In this document: positions 48,697-57,223 of the stretch, piece after piece
Layout of the letters: every line of letters begins with the position of its first letter
Position numbering within the stretch: the stretch's first letter is position 1
Assembly: GCF_030687575.1 (NCBI RefSeq)
Contig: NZ_CP117439.1
Location: forward strand, 1,971,001 to 2,035,000
Origin: Pseudomonas sp. FP2309
GTDB lineage: Bacteria; Pseudomonadota; Gammaproteobacteria; Pseudomonadales; Pseudomonadaceae
Reading direction: 5' to 3'
Length of the DNA: 64,000 nt
The notes under the pieces: generated by a model
The model's input: only the letters and a program-made list of their open reading frames with translations
Databases searched by the model: none
Told to the model about the DNA's origin: nothing
Program-made: the position numbers and the translations under genes

Positions 48697-49611
48697 CTAG
48701 GGCATGAGGGTTTTGATCACTTGGTCCACATTGGTTTCCAACTCTGTCACCGGGTCGGCGCCGTCGACGTTCAACACCAGCAACTTCGAGCCACCTGCCG
48801 TGATGGCGGCTTTCACCGCCTCACTCGGCTGACGATGGTGCAGCACCACGGCCACGTCGTTGTCCTTCAATTGGGCACTGAATGCCTGCAACGCCTCAGG
48901 CGTCCAATCGGCATCGGGCCGTGCGTCGGTGCTGACCTGTTCCAGGTTCAGGCTGCTGATCAGATACCCGAAGTGATCGCTCAAACTGACCACACTCAGG
49001 TTGTCCGCCTCGGCCAGCCGAGCCTCGCTGTCAGCGTTGAGCCTGAGCAGGCGCTGTTTGAGCGCGGCCAGGTTGGCGTCGATCCTGGCCTTGGCACCCG
49101 GCGCCAGGCGGCTCAGGTCGGCAGCCAACACATCGGCCATGCGCCCCAGGTTGTTGCTTGATTGCCAGGGCTGGCTGTTCAAGCCGTCGCTGACGCCCGG
49201 TTGTAAGGCGATCCCCGGCAAGCCGCCATCCACAGGCCGCGCGGCATCGACTTCGACGATACGGATGTTGCTGCGCCGTGCCACCGGGTACAGCGGGTCA
49301 TCTGCCCACAGCGAGCGCAGGCCGATCGCGGCGTCGGCGTCCTGGGCCAGCGCACTCAGTGCCGGGGCGCCACGGCCGGTGAAGTAAGAGACCTGGCGTG
49401 AGCCCGGCAGATTGGCCGGCGCCGCGCGCTCCAGGTGTACATCGGTGCCTTTAAGCAGCGCCTCGGCGAGGCCAAAAGTGATCGGCAGCGAAGCCAGAAC
49501 TTTGACGGGGTTGGTGGCGTGAGCGCCCGGTTTGGCGGGCTCGGCGGCCATCAGCGGTGGGGTGATCAAGCAGGCGATGGCCAGGGCCAGAGGCCGAAGA
49601 ACAGAGCGCAT
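48697..49611 (-). CDS. fpvF: FpvF, periplasmic protein of the pyoverdine iron-release system
   Basis: 304 residues with a signal peptide ending near AAEPAKPGAHA. It has the ZnuA/TroA-like cluster-A1 binding-protein fold (residues about 30-300), but the usual metal histidines are sparse. In P. aeruginosa FpvF and FpvC bind each other and ferripyoverdine in the periplasm. Eighth and last gene of an eight-gene operon; its start overlaps the permease stop by one base. The assignment rests on gene order matching fpvGHJKCDEF and on fold. Confidence 0.87.
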   Translation of the reverse strand: MRSVLRPLALAIACLITPPLMAAEPAKPGAHATNPVKVLASLPITFGLAEALLKGTDVHLERAAPANLPGSRQVSYFTGRGAPALSALAQDADAAIGLRSLWADDPLYPVARRSNIRIVEVDAARPVDGGLPGIALQPGVSDGLNSQPWQSSNNLGRMADVLAADLSRLAPGAKARIDANLAALKQRLLRLNADSEARLAEADNLSVVSLSDHFGYLISSLNLEQVSTDARPDADWTPEALQAFSAQLKDNDVAVVLHHRQPSEAVKAAITAGGSKLLVLNVDGADPVTELETNVDQVIKTLMP

Positions 49612-50510
49612 TATCCTAGGTTCCCTTTAAGGCTGGGCACGGTGCCGCGGGCGATGGCGGCAAGGGCGAAAGCGATACCGGCCATCAGAATGATCGCGGC
49701 ACCGGAGGGGATGGGCAGGTCAAAGATGATCGGCAGCAGGATCCCGCACAGGGTGCTGACGGTGGCGATCCCCACCGAGACCCAGAAGAAGCCTTTGAGC
49801 GACTGGCTTAACAGGCGCGCGGCGGCGGCGGGAATCACCAGCAAGGCGCCCACCAGAATCGCGCCGATGACCTTGACTGCCGCCACGGTGATCAGTGTCA
49901 CCAGAATCACGAACAGGTAGTCCAGGGTCTTCACCGCCACCCCACGCACCGCTGCCAGTTGCGGGTTGAAACTGGCGAGCATGATGCGGTTGTACAGTGG
50001 CAGCGCCAGGGCCATGACCAGTGAGCCGACAATCGCCAGCACCAGCAAGTCGTTGCCGTTGACCGTCAACACCGAGCCGAACAGCACGTTTTCGAGAATG
50101 TGCACGTTGATCTTGCCCGCCAGGATCAGCAGCAGGCTCGCACCCAGCGCCAGGGAGACCGACAGGAACACGCCGATCAAGGTATCCGGCGCCAGGCCTG
50201 TGCGGTTGCGCAGGTAGTTGAGCAGAATGCCGAACAACAGGCAGTAACCGAACAGGCTGCCGTAGGGCCCGGTGTAGGGTTCGCCGAGCAGGATGCCCAC
50301 GGCTACGCCGGTCAATGCGGCATGGCCGACCGCTTCGGAGAAAAACGCAAAGCGCTTGACCACCACCAGAGTGCCCAGCCCCCCCAGTACCGGGCCGATC
50401 AGCAGGCCGGCGAGCAGGGCGTTGACCACAAACCCATAGGCCAGCGCCTCGGGCAGGTAGCCGGACGAGGCCCAGCCCTGGACCATTAAGCGAAACGCTT
50501 CATAACTCAT
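49611..50510 (-). CDS. fpvE: FpvE, ABC-3 type permease
   Basis: 299 residues, eight or nine predicted helices, typical metal ABC-3 permease with GLLIGPVLGGLGTLVVVKRFAFFSEAVGHAALTGVAVG and VKVIGAILVGALLVIPAAAARLL. With FpvD it is an inner-membrane transporter that takes up iron released from pyoverdine. Overlaps fpvD by four bases. Confidence 0.92.
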   Translation of the reverse strand: MSYEAFRLMVQGWASSGYLPEALAYGFVVNALLAGLLIGPVLGGLGTLVVVKRFAFFSEAVGHAALTGVAVGILLGEPYTGPYGSLFGYCLLFGILLNYLRNRTGLAPDTLIGVFLSVSLALGASLLLILAGKINVHILENVLFGSVLTVNGNDLLVLAIVGSLVMALALPLYNRIMLASFNPQLAAVRGVAVKTLDYLFVILVTLITVAAVKVIGAILVGALLVIPAAAARLLSQSLKGFFWVSVGIATVSTLCGILLPIIFDLPIPSGAAIILMAGIAFALAAIARGTVPSLKGNLG

Positions 50511-51253
50511 TGCGCCGAGCTCCGAGGGTGGGTGGAGAACAGGGTCAGCAGGCGGTCCGGGGTCAACGCCTCTTTTGCGCTGGCGTCGAACAGCACGCGG
50601 CGGTTAAGGCCGGTGACACGGTCAGCCAGGCGGCCGACGGCTTCGAGGTCGTGTTCGATCCACAGCACGGTGATGCCAGCCAGGCGCCAGTCGTTGAGCA
50701 GGCGCTCGAAGACCTGGGTTCCCGCTTCATCGAGGGCCGACATCGGCTCGTCCAGCACCAGCAACTGCGGCGCGGGTATCAGGCCCTGGGCCAGTAATAC
50801 GCGCTGACGCTCACCGCCCGACAGCGCGCCCATGCGCCGCTTGCGTTTGTCCTGCATGCCGACGCGCTCCAGCGCATCGCCAATCGCGGCGGCGTAATGC
50901 TTGGACAACCCCAGGAACGCCTGACGCCGTTGGCACATGGCGGCCATGAAATCGTCGACGGTCATCGGCAAGCCGCGGTCGAACTCCAGCGCCTGTGGCA
51001 CATAGCCGATGGTGCCGGGCGTGCTCGGCCAGACCAGGCGCAAGCGGCCCTGGTGCGGGGTTTGCCCGAGCAGGGTCTTGATCAACGAGCTTTTGCCGCC
51101 ACCATTGGGGCCGACCAGGGCATGGATGCTACCCGGCTGTACCTGGAACGCCACGCTGTCGAGGATCACGGTGCGGCCCAACGTCAGGGACACGTTGTCG
51201 AAATCAAGGGTGGGGCCGACGCTGGCGACCTTCAGTTGCTCGGCCGCGGTCAT
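50507..51253 (-). CDS. fpvD: FpvD, ABC transporter ATPase
   Basis: 248 residues. Walker A GPNGGGKSSLI, signature LSGGERQRVLLAQ, Walker B LLVLDEPMSALDE and switch LWIEHDLEA are all intact. It is the ATPase of the FpvCDEF metal importer and belongs to the zinc/manganese/iron ABC class. Overlaps both neighbouring genes by four bases. Confidence 0.92.
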   Translation of the reverse strand: MTAAEQLKVASVGPTLDFDNVSLTLGRTVILDSVAFQVQPGSIHALVGPNGGGKSSLIKTLLGQTPHQGRLRLVWPSTPGTIGYVPQALEFDRGLPMTVDDFMAAMCQRRQAFLGLSKHYAAAIGDALERVGMQDKRKRRMGALSGGERQRVLLAQGLIPAPQLLVLDEPMSALDEAGTQVFERLLNDWRLAGITVLWIEHDLEAVGRLADRVTGLNRRVLFDASAKEALTPDRLLTLFSTHPRSSAQ

Positions 51254-52176
51254 GCGCCCGACTCCTGAATCGCCCGGACCACGGTGTTGAGGTTGCCGGT
51301 CATTTCCACTTCGTACTTCTCAGCGCTGTATTCACCGTAGGAAATATGCGACAGCGGGTACAGCTTGACCCCCGATTCACGCTGGATGGTGTCGACGTAG
51401 GTGGAGGGGAAGTCCATCTCCGAAAAGATCACCTTCACATCCAGCGCGCGCAGTTCGTCGATGGTTTTCTTCAGTTGGCTGGGGCTGGGCTCGATACCGT
51501 GGGCGGGTTCGACCACGGCGGTCACTTCCAGGCCGAACTCACGCAGCAGGTAGTCGTAGGCCGCATGCACCGTGGCGACACGCAGGTCCGGGTTGGGCGC
51601 GCGGGTGAGTTTGGCCAAAGCCTCGGCGCGCATCTGGCGCAGGCGTTTGCCGTAGGCGCGGGCGTTTGCGGTATAGGTCTTGGCATTGTCCGGATCGAGC
51701 TTGCCCAGTTCGCGGGCGATGTTGTTGACCTGGGCAATCGAGGCGCTGATGGACAGGAAGGTGTGGGGGTTGACCACCTTGCCCGCACCGCGTGCGGCAT
51801 TGCCGGTGGCGGCCAGCAGCGGCACGTTGGCGTTGGCTTCGATTACGGCAATGTCCGGGCGCTCGCTGGTGGCGATCATCCTGTCGGCGAAGTCGTCATG
51901 GCCGACGCCATTGAGCACGATCACGTCCAGGGTGCCGATACGCTTGATGTCTTCGGCGCGCGGCTCGTAGGCGTGGGGGTTGAAACCGGCCGGAATCAAC
52001 GGCACCACATCGGCCTTGTCGCCGACGATATTGGCCACGTAGCTGTAATAAGGATGCAGGGTGATACCGATACGCAGGCGTTTGGCCGCCTCGGCGTGTG
52101 CCAGCGGGGCGAGCATCAGGCTGAACAGACCAACCAGCAGCAGGCGTAACAGGGGAGATGAAATGGACATGGGCAA
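51250..52176 (-). CDS. fpvC: FpvC, periplasmic iron-binding protein
   Basis: 308 residues with a signal peptide (LLRLLLVGLFSLMLAPLAHA). Cluster-A1 metal-binding fold with the metal-site region ITLHPYYSYVANIVGDKADV, NPHAYEPRAEDI, and KVVNPHTFLS histidines. It binds ferrous iron after reduction of ferripyoverdine and passes it to FpvDE. It lies 13 bases after fpvK and overlaps fpvD by four. Confidence 0.92.
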   Translation of the reverse strand: MPMSISSPLLRLLLVGLFSLMLAPLAHAEAAKRLRIGITLHPYYSYVANIVGDKADVVPLIPAGFNPHAYEPRAEDIKRIGTLDVIVLNGVGHDDFADRMIATSERPDIAVIEANANVPLLAATGNAARGAGKVVNPHTFLSISASIAQVNNIARELGKLDPDNAKTYTANARAYGKRLRQMRAEALAKLTRAPNPDLRVATVHAAYDYLLREFGLEVTAVVEPAHGIEPSPSQLKKTIDELRALDVKVIFSEMDFPSTYVDTIQRESGVKLYPLSHISYGEYSAEKYEVEMTGNLNTVVRAIQESGA

Positions 52177-52189
52177 TCGGTCTTCTCGT

Positions 52190-52750
52190 TCAGTGACGGT
52201 GCTGGCGGGTGACGCCGGCGTCGAATTGCGCGACCACCTGCCGCCAGCCGGCTGCGATCAGCGCCTGGTCAGTGAGGTCAGTGGGGGCGGCCAGGTCTTT
52301 GCCGCGGTTGAGCCAGATATCCGGCTCGGTGCCGTGCACGCGCATCAGCAGTGAACCGCTGGTCGCGGGCGCCTGACTCAATCCCAGGTACGCCGAGGGC
52401 GTGAGCAATTGCCAGTGATGGTCGCCACGGCTGACCGAGCTGGCATCCTGAGCGAATGGCGCGAAGCCTTCTTCGGCCAGTTGCTCAGGGGTTGGCAAGG
52501 CGCTTTGCTCCTGCTGGAGCAAGTGGATCTCGTCCAGCGTCACGCGCAGGTCGGCGTAGATGCCTTGTTCGCTGGCGCTCAGGTCGCGGCGCGCGTCCAG
52601 CTGGTGGCTGGGTACTGCGGTTATTTCCTGGGATTCACCGTGCAGCGCGACCACGGTGCCAGCCACCGCGAGGATGATCAGACACAGCAGCAGGACGTAA
52701 AGGGTTTCGTGACCGGCACCGGCGGGGCGTACAACCTGAGTCGTACTCAT
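52190..52750 (-). CDS. fpvK: FpvK, membrane-anchored accessory protein (DUF6162)
   Basis: 186 residues with one N-terminal transmembrane helix (about 17-37) and a periplasmic domain ending in a histidine-rich tail (RQHRH). Part of the FpvGHJK reductase complex in P. aeruginosa. Its start overlaps the stop of fpvJ (ATGA). The identification is by position and size. Confidence 0.85.
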   Translation of the reverse strand: MSTTQVVRPAGAGHETLYVLLLCLIILAVAGTVVALHGESQEITAVPSHQLDARRDLSASEQGIYADLRVTLDEIHLLQQEQSALPTPEQLAEEGFAPFAQDASSVSRGDHHWQLLTPSAYLGLSQAPATSGSLLMRVHGTEPDIWLNRGKDLAAPTDLTDQALIAAGWRQVVAQFDAGVTRQHRH

Positions 52751-53076
52751 TGGGGCTGGATATCCGCTTGGTCGATTTCCACCACATGGCCAGGGCCCGC
52801 ATCAAACAGCACGTAGAACTCGGCGGACGGTTTTTTGAAGGTCAGGGTCGAATCCTGGCCGAGCTTGCCGGGTACCAGGATGGTTTCGTCGTAGCCGATC
52901 ACATCCAGGGTCACGCCGGGCGCGCCACTGCCATCGGAGAAGCCTCCCTTGCACTGGATCTGCTCGCCGGGGATTTCTTTGCATTCGCACATGGGGTTGT
53001 GTGCCAGCGCGACGCTGCTCAAACCGGCACTGATTAACAGTGCGGCGCAGCCACGGGTAAGGCGCTTGAACGTCAT
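52747..53076 (-). CDS. fpvJ: FpvJ, small exported protein
   Basis: 109 residues from the ATG overlapping the fpvH stop. A signal peptide (CAALLISAGLSSVALA) precedes a small beta domain with four cysteines in MCECKEIPGEQIQCKGG. It assists the FpvG reductase in the periplasm. The four-Cys cluster suggests metal or disulfide function. Identification by position. Confidence 0.85.
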   Translation of the reverse strand: MTFKRLTRGCAALLISAGLSSVALAHNPMCECKEIPGEQIQCKGGFSDGSGAPGVTLDVIGYDETILVPGKLGQDSTLTFKKPSAEFYVLFDAGPGHVVEIDQADIQPQ

Positions 53077-53612
53077 GGTTTGACTCCTTGCTTGTTCAGC
53101 CAGGCAACAGTGGCAGGCGAGGCCTGGCTCAGCGGGATGGAACCCTGGTGCATCGTGCCGTCCCAGCCTTCCATGGTGACCCACAGTTCGGCGTCGGCGG
53201 GCGTTCGCTCAGGCACGGGCAGAGCGGCGCCCATGCGGTACGGCGTGCCGAAGAAGATCACTCCCGCAGCCCGCAGGCTGCGCGGTTTACCGATACGCAG
53301 GTAAGTGGCTTTGACCTGGTCGGCACAGGTGGCGCACAGGGCGGCATTAAAGAACTTCATGGGGCCTGCCGGGTCGGGGCGCGGGCCTTCATTGCGGAAC
53401 TCAGCGAGGGTCAGGCTCCAGGGGCCAACCTGCACGTCCCCCGCCACTCGTTCGCCGATGCCCGTGTCACCGCGAAACAGCGCGGCGTCGGCGAAGTACT
53501 TGGGCATAAAGCCCAGGGGCACGAGTAACAGCAGAACATTGATATGAAAGCGCCATTTCAGCCAAAAGGCCCTCAACGGCGTCGGCGGTGCGGTGGTAGC
53601 GACCTTTTTCAT
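53073..53612 (-). CDS. fpvH: FpvH, membrane-associated accessory protein
   Basis: 179 residues. One N-terminal transmembrane helix (about 22-38) and a periplasmic beta-rich domain with a CATCADQ motif near residue 95. It works with FpvG, FpvJ and FpvK in reductive iron release from pyoverdine. Overlaps fpvG by four bases and fpvJ by four. Confidence 0.85.
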   Translation of the reverse strand: MKKVATTAPPTPLRAFWLKWRFHINVLLLLVPLGFMPKYFADAALFRGDTGIGERVAGDVQVGPWSLTLAEFRNEGPRPDPAGPMKFFNAALCATCADQVKATYLRIGKPRSLRAAGVIFFGTPYRMGAALPVPERTPADAELWVTMEGWDGTMHQGSIPLSQASPATVAWLNKQGVKP

Positions 53613-54811
53613 GGGTTAGCCTCCGAGGTTTCAGCCTGCATGGCGGCGATGGCCTGAGGTTGGCGGGGCGCTTTTTCACTGCGCTTGAGGGCATTGACGG
53701 TGGCCAGGGCCGTGCGCTTGGTCCAGATCAGCAGGCCGCTCAGTACCATCATGCTCAGCACCAGGCCAAAGAACGCCCAGATCAGCTTGATCCAAATGCC
53801 TCCGAAGTCACCGGTGTGCAACGGGCGCATGGATTCGGTGACGAACTCCAGGGCGGTACGGTCGGACAGCAGGTGCGAGACCGCGATTTCGCCGCTATAG
53901 GGGTTGAGTTGGGCAGTCTGGTACATCAGTGGGTACCAGCCGCGGCCGCCGATCTGCAGGTGGCTGTAGGCATTGAAGGGCAGGCGCACGAAACTCGCCT
54001 CCAGCCCGGGGATGCGCTGGGTTGCAATCTTGATGGCTTCGTCCAGGGGAATCATGGGCGCCGGCACGCCCGGTGCCGAGGCCGGTACTTTGTCGCGGGC
54101 GATTACCGGGACGATGGGTTCGCTGGAAATTGAAATCTGGTTGTCGGACAGGATCGCCTCGATCAGGAACCAGATACCGGTGATGGAAATGACCGCGATA
54201 AACCAGATCGACCAGATACCGCTGAGGCGGTGGAAATCACCCCAAAAGATCCGCGCGCCGTGGCGAAAACGCAGGGTTGGTTTGAAAAAGCCTTTCCAGA
54301 AACGCTTGTAGACCACAAGCCCGGTGATCAGCGAGGCCAGCAGCGGCAGGCCGAGCAGCGATACCAGATACCAGCCCCAGCTGTAGCCATTGGTGAAGGG
54401 CACCAGCCACCAACCGTGCAGCGCGCGGGTGAATTGACGGAAGTCGAACGACGGGCTGATGCCCTGGATCGCGCCGGTATAGGGGCTGACGTAGACCTCA
54501 ACCGAGCGTCCGTCGGGGTAGCTGAGGTCGACGCTGAGGGCGAAGTGCGATTCATCCGGACGGCTGAGCGATTGGACGATTACCTGGGGCTCGGCACGCT
54601 TGATGGCGCTGACCACTTGGTCGTAGCTCAGGGGTTGCGCGTCATCCGACGGCTTGCTTGCGCGGATGTCCGGGTTGGCCAGCCAGACGATTTCCTGGCT
54701 GACCACGGCCAGGGTGCCGGTGACGCAGACGATCAGTACAAAGAACCAGATGGGTAAAGCCAGCCAGCTATGTATGAGAAACCAGAGTTTGGAGCGCGAC
54801 TTCTTCGACAT
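53609..54811 (-). CDS. fpvG: FpvG, PepSY-type inner-membrane ferripyoverdine reductase
   Basis: About 400 residues from MSKKSRSKLWF at 54811; the open frame extends 36 codons further without a good start. Four transmembrane helices (about 11-35, 145-165, 190-215, 345-370) frame a PepSY-TM domain with HSWLALPIWFFVLIVCVTGTL and HGWWLVPF, the histidines that coordinate haem in this family. FpvG reduces pyoverdine-bound iron in the periplasm. First gene of the operon. The identity rests on PepSY architecture and exact operon order. Confidence 0.9.
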   Translation of the reverse strand: MSKKSRSKLWFLIHSWLALPIWFFVLIVCVTGTLAVVSQEIVWLANPDIRASKPSDDAQPLSYDQVVSAIKRAEPQVIVQSLSRPDESHFALSVDLSYPDGRSVEVYVSPYTGAIQGISPSFDFRQFTRALHGWWLVPFTNGYSWGWYLVSLLGLPLLASLITGLVVYKRFWKGFFKPTLRFRHGARIFWGDFHRLSGIWSIWFIAVISITGIWFLIEAILSDNQISISSEPIVPVIARDKVPASAPGVPAPMIPLDEAIKIATQRIPGLEASFVRLPFNAYSHLQIGGRGWYPLMYQTAQLNPYSGEIAVSHLLSDRTALEFVTESMRPLHTGDFGGIWIKLIWAFFGLVLSMMVLSGLLIWTKRTALATVNALKRSEKAPRQPQAIAAMQAETSEANP

Positions 54812-54904
54812 GTGAATGAGGGTCTTGATCGGAGGAGGGCGATAGAGGCCCAAAAAAGGCCGGTCGTAGCTTTTGCTGACGCGACTGGCTGTATCTAAGT
54901 TAAG

Positions 54905-54928
54905 ACGGATGAGAATCAAAAACCCTTA
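54905..54928 (-). promoter_or_regulatory. possible iron-starvation (PvdS) box with Fur-like overlap, upstream of fpvG
   Basis: On the minus strand TAAGG-N16-CGT partially fits the TAAAT-N16/17-CGT sequence used by PvdS. The enclosed segment TTTTTGATTCTCATC resembles half of a Fur site. It lies about 95 bases upstream of fpvG. The match is incomplete. Confidence 0.38.
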
Positions 54929-55036
54929 AGCTTGATATGAAAGAAAATGTTTCAAGTTTGGAGGCAGTGGGTTTTTGCGCGTGGATCAGGCGCGAAAGGA
55001 GGCAAGGGAAGTCTGGAACCGGCGCTCATCAGGGGC

Positions 55037-55058
55037 AGGAGCGAGCAAGCTCGCTCCT
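55037..55058. repeat. single REP palindrome
   Basis: AGGAGCGAGC-AA-GCTCGCTCCT, a perfect 10-bp inverted repeat of the P. fluorescens GAGCGAGCAAGCTCGCTC type. Confidence 0.8.
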
Positions 55059-55063
55059 ATCCA

Positions 55064-55225
55064 TCAGCCTTGCTGGAACATCTGCGCCGCGTGGCGGCGT
55101 ATGTTGTCTTCAGACAGGTCTTCTTTGTGGGTTGCAATGAACCACACGTGGCCGAACGGGTCCTTCAGCGTGCCGGAACGGTCGCCGTAAAACTGGTCCT
55201 CAGGTTCGGCGATCGACAAGAAGAC
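55064..55225 (-). pseudogene. C-terminal fragment of a VOC-family (glyoxalase/PhnB-like) gene
   Basis: About 53 codons in one frame, starting directly after the soxR stop codon and ending at TGA 55064-55066. The text (EPEDQFYGDRSGTLKDPFGH, then VWFIATHKEDLS) is the C-terminal strand pair of glyoxalase/bleomycin-resistance proteins such as PhnB. The N-terminal two thirds are missing and there is no start codon or ribosome-binding site. It is probably left from a deletion next to soxR. Confidence 0.75.
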
Positions 55226-55666
55226 TTAGCTGGGCTCCAGCAATTGCGCGCCCGGCCCGCGTTCACCCAATTGATCGTCCTGATTGCGCAGCGGACAGGC
55301 CTCCAACGACAAACAGCCGCAGCCAATGCAGCCATTGAGCTTGTCCCGTAGCAGCAATAGTTTGCTGATGCGCTCGTCCAAATCTTCGCGCCACGACGCC
55401 GACAGACGCTCCCAGTCTTTGGCGGTGGGCGTGCGGCCATCGGGCAGTGTCTGCAGCGCCTCGCCTATGGTTGCCAACGGAATGCCCAGGCGCTGAGCGA
55501 TCTTGATCACCACCACGCGGCGCAACACATCCCGTGGGTAGCGCCGCTGATTACCGGCGTTGCGCCGGCTGGCGATCAGGCCCTTGGTTTCGTAAAAGTG
55601 CAGGGCGGTGACCGCCACGCCACTACGAGCCGCCAATTGGCCGACGGTGAGCTCCTTGGTAACCAT
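55226..55666 (-). CDS. soxR: redox-sensitive transcriptional activator SoxR
   Basis: 146 residues. MerR-type helix-turn-helix ([26 protein letters not shown]), dimerisation helix, and the [2Fe-2S] cluster loop with cysteines 113, 116, 118 and 124 ([12 protein letters not shown]), matching SoxR spacing. In pseudomonads SoxR senses redox-active compounds such as phenazines rather than controlling a SoxS regulon. It is divergent from the ABM monooxygenase gene, with a SoxR box in the 99-base gap. Confidence 0.95.
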   Translation of the reverse strand: MVTKELTVGQLAARSGVAVTALHFYETKGLIASRRNAGNQRRYPRDVLRRVVVIKIAQRLGIPLATIGEALQTLPDGRTPTAKDWERLSASWREDLDERISKLLLLRDKLNGCIGCGCLSLEACPLRNQDDQLGERGPGAQLLEPS

Positions 55667-55685
55667 GAAAACTCCGATTAAGCGC

Positions 55686-55716
55686 TTGACCTTGACTTAA
55701 CTAGAGGTTTTACCCT
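55686..55716 (+). promoter_or_regulatory. SoxR-box promoter of the monooxygenase gene
   Basis: An 18-bp dyad CCTTGACTTAACTAGAGG (55690-55707) resembles the SoxR site CCTCAAGTTAACTTGAGG. It is bracketed by a -35 element TTGACC (55686-55691) and a -10 element TACCCT (55711-55716) with a 19-base spacer, the overlong spacing characteristic of MerR-family-activated promoters. Confidence 0.8.
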
Positions 55717-55765
55717 GCGTGGCATCGAATCGCAAGATTCTGCCTACACAGAAAGGGGAGTATTC

Positions 55766-56131
55766 ATGCAGGTATCAGAGAAGAGTCTCGGCTTCACTCA
55801 ACTTATCGAATTTCATATCGAGCCCCTGCAACAGTTCGCCCTGGTAGCGGCCTTGTCCACCCAGAGCGAGCGCCTGGCCCAGGATCAGCGAGGGTTCTTG
55901 AGTGCCAGCGTGCAGGTCAGCGACGACGGGCGCCGGGTCCTCAATTATTTGCAATGGCAATCCCGTGCGGATGGAGAGGCGGCGTTCAGGCGCTTTGAGC
56001 GCGCAGGTGAGGATTTCTGGACGCTGATCCGCGCCCATCAGGCCACGGCCGTGACCTTTGGCTCGTTCCATGTGCTGCGCAGTTTCGAGCGCAGCCAAGA
56101 CAACGCGTTGCACTGTCGCTTATATGGATAG
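55766..56131 (+). CDS. antibiotic biosynthesis monooxygenase (ABM) domain protein
   Basis: 121 residues forming a single dimeric alpha/beta ABM barrel (LIEFHIEPLQQFALVAALSTQSERLAQDQRGFLSASVQVSDDGRRVLNYLQWQSRADGEAAFRR). The family includes cofactor-free quinone-forming monooxygenases. Transcription is predicted to be activated by the divergent SoxR. It corresponds to the soxR-adjacent ABM gene (PA2274) known as a SoxR target in P. aeruginosa. It overlaps the end of the convergent sigma-54 activator gene by 12 bases. Confidence 0.87.
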   Translation: MQVSEKSLGFTQLIEFHIEPLQQFALVAALSTQSERLAQDQRGFLSASVQVSDDGRRVLNYLQWQSRADGEAAFRRFERAGEDFWTLIRAHQATAVTFGSFHVLRSFERSQDNALHCRLYG

Positions 56132-57223
56132 GTGCAGCATCCGTTCACCTTGCACCGTTTCCCCGGGGCGGCGCTTGTTCACCGCCAGCTCGCCGATCTT
56201 GATCAGGCGGGTGCGCGTGACATTGCGGCTCAGGCCCAGCAGGTTGGCGGTATGCACCTGGTTGTAGTGGCTGAAGCGATAGCCCGCGCGCAGCAAGGCG
56301 TCTTCGACCTTTTCATGCAGGGCGCCGGCCTGTTCTTCGAAGAGCTTTTGAAATGCGCGTTCGAGCAAAGCTTCGGCGCTGTTGTCGCTGCCGTGTTGGC
56401 TGTCGTCCTGACGCTCGATGCGCAGGTTTGACAGGCGTAAGTCGTCCCGTTCGATCACGCCGTTACGGCAGATCAGCAGGGTGTGGTGAATCACGTTTTC
56501 CAGTTCGCGGATATTGCCCGGCCAGCTGTAGCTCTTGAGCTTGTGTTCGGCCTCGCGGCTGAGGGTGATCGGGCCGTAGCCCAGTCGCCTGCTGTAGGCT
56601 TCGATAAAGTGACGGGTCAGCGGCAGGATATCGCCGGGGCGGTCGCGCAGCGGGCTGAGTTCCAGGCTGACCACGTCGAGGCGGTAATACAGGTCTTCGC
56701 GGAAATGCCCCGCGTTAATGGCTTTTTCCAGTTGCACGTTGGTCGCGGCCACTACGCGCACGTCTATTGGAATGCTCTTGCGCGATCCCAGGCGCACCAC
56801 TTCGCGCTCCTGCAATACACGCAGCAGTTTGACCTGAATGGCCATCGGCAAATCGCCGATCTCATCCAGGAACAGCGTCCCACCGTCCGCCTCTTCGAAC
56901 CAGCCGGCCTTGGCGCTGAGCGCACCGGTAAACGCGCCTTTTTCATGGCCGAACAGTTCGGCTTCTACCAGAGATTCGGAAAACGCTCCGCAGTTCACCG
57001 CCACAAACGGCCGGTTGCGCCGCGCGCTGAGGTTGTGAATATGGCGCGCCACCAGCTCTTTGCCCGTGCCGGTCTCGCCGATGATCAGCACGCTGGCTTC
57101 GCTGGGTGCCACTTGCTGGATATGGTCGAGCAACGCCTGGGATTTGGGGTCTTCGAAGACCTGTGCCGTGGCGCGAATAGAGGTCGCGAGGGCGGGCGAG
57201 GGCGGTAAGGTTAAAAGCTGCAT
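56120..57223 (-). CDS. sfnR: sigma-54-dependent transcriptional activator (SfnR-like)
   Basis: About 367 residues. The AAA+ domain (about 25-265) has Walker A GETGTGKE, the sigma-54-contacting GAFTGA loop, Walker [12 protein letters not shown] and arginine fingers, then a C-terminal Fis-type helix-turn-helix ([21 protein letters not shown]). There is no N-terminal sensory domain, which is the feature of SfnR, the activator of dimethyl sulfone/organosulfur use in P. putida; such proteins are controlled by expression level (often CysB/sulfate limitation). AGAGGTG precedes the ATG at 57223. No sfn target genes lie nearby. Confidence 0.8.
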   Translation of the reverse strand: MQLLTLPPSPALATSIRATAQVFEDPKSQALLDHIQQVAPSEASVLIIGETGTGKELVARHIHNLSARRNRPFVAVNCGAFSESLVEAELFGHEKGAFTGALSAKAGWFEEADGGTLFLDEIGDLPMAIQVKLLRVLQEREVVRLGSRKSIPIDVRVVAATNVQLEKAINAGHFREDLYYRLDVVSLELSPLRDRPGDILPLTRHFIEAYSRRLGYGPITLSREAEHKLKSYSWPGNIRELENVIHHTLLICRNGVIERDDLRLSNLRIERQDDSQHGSDNSAEALLERAFQKLFEEQAGALHEKVEDALLRAGYRFSHYNQVHTANLLGLSRNVTRTRLIKIGELAVNKRRPGETVQGERMLHLSI

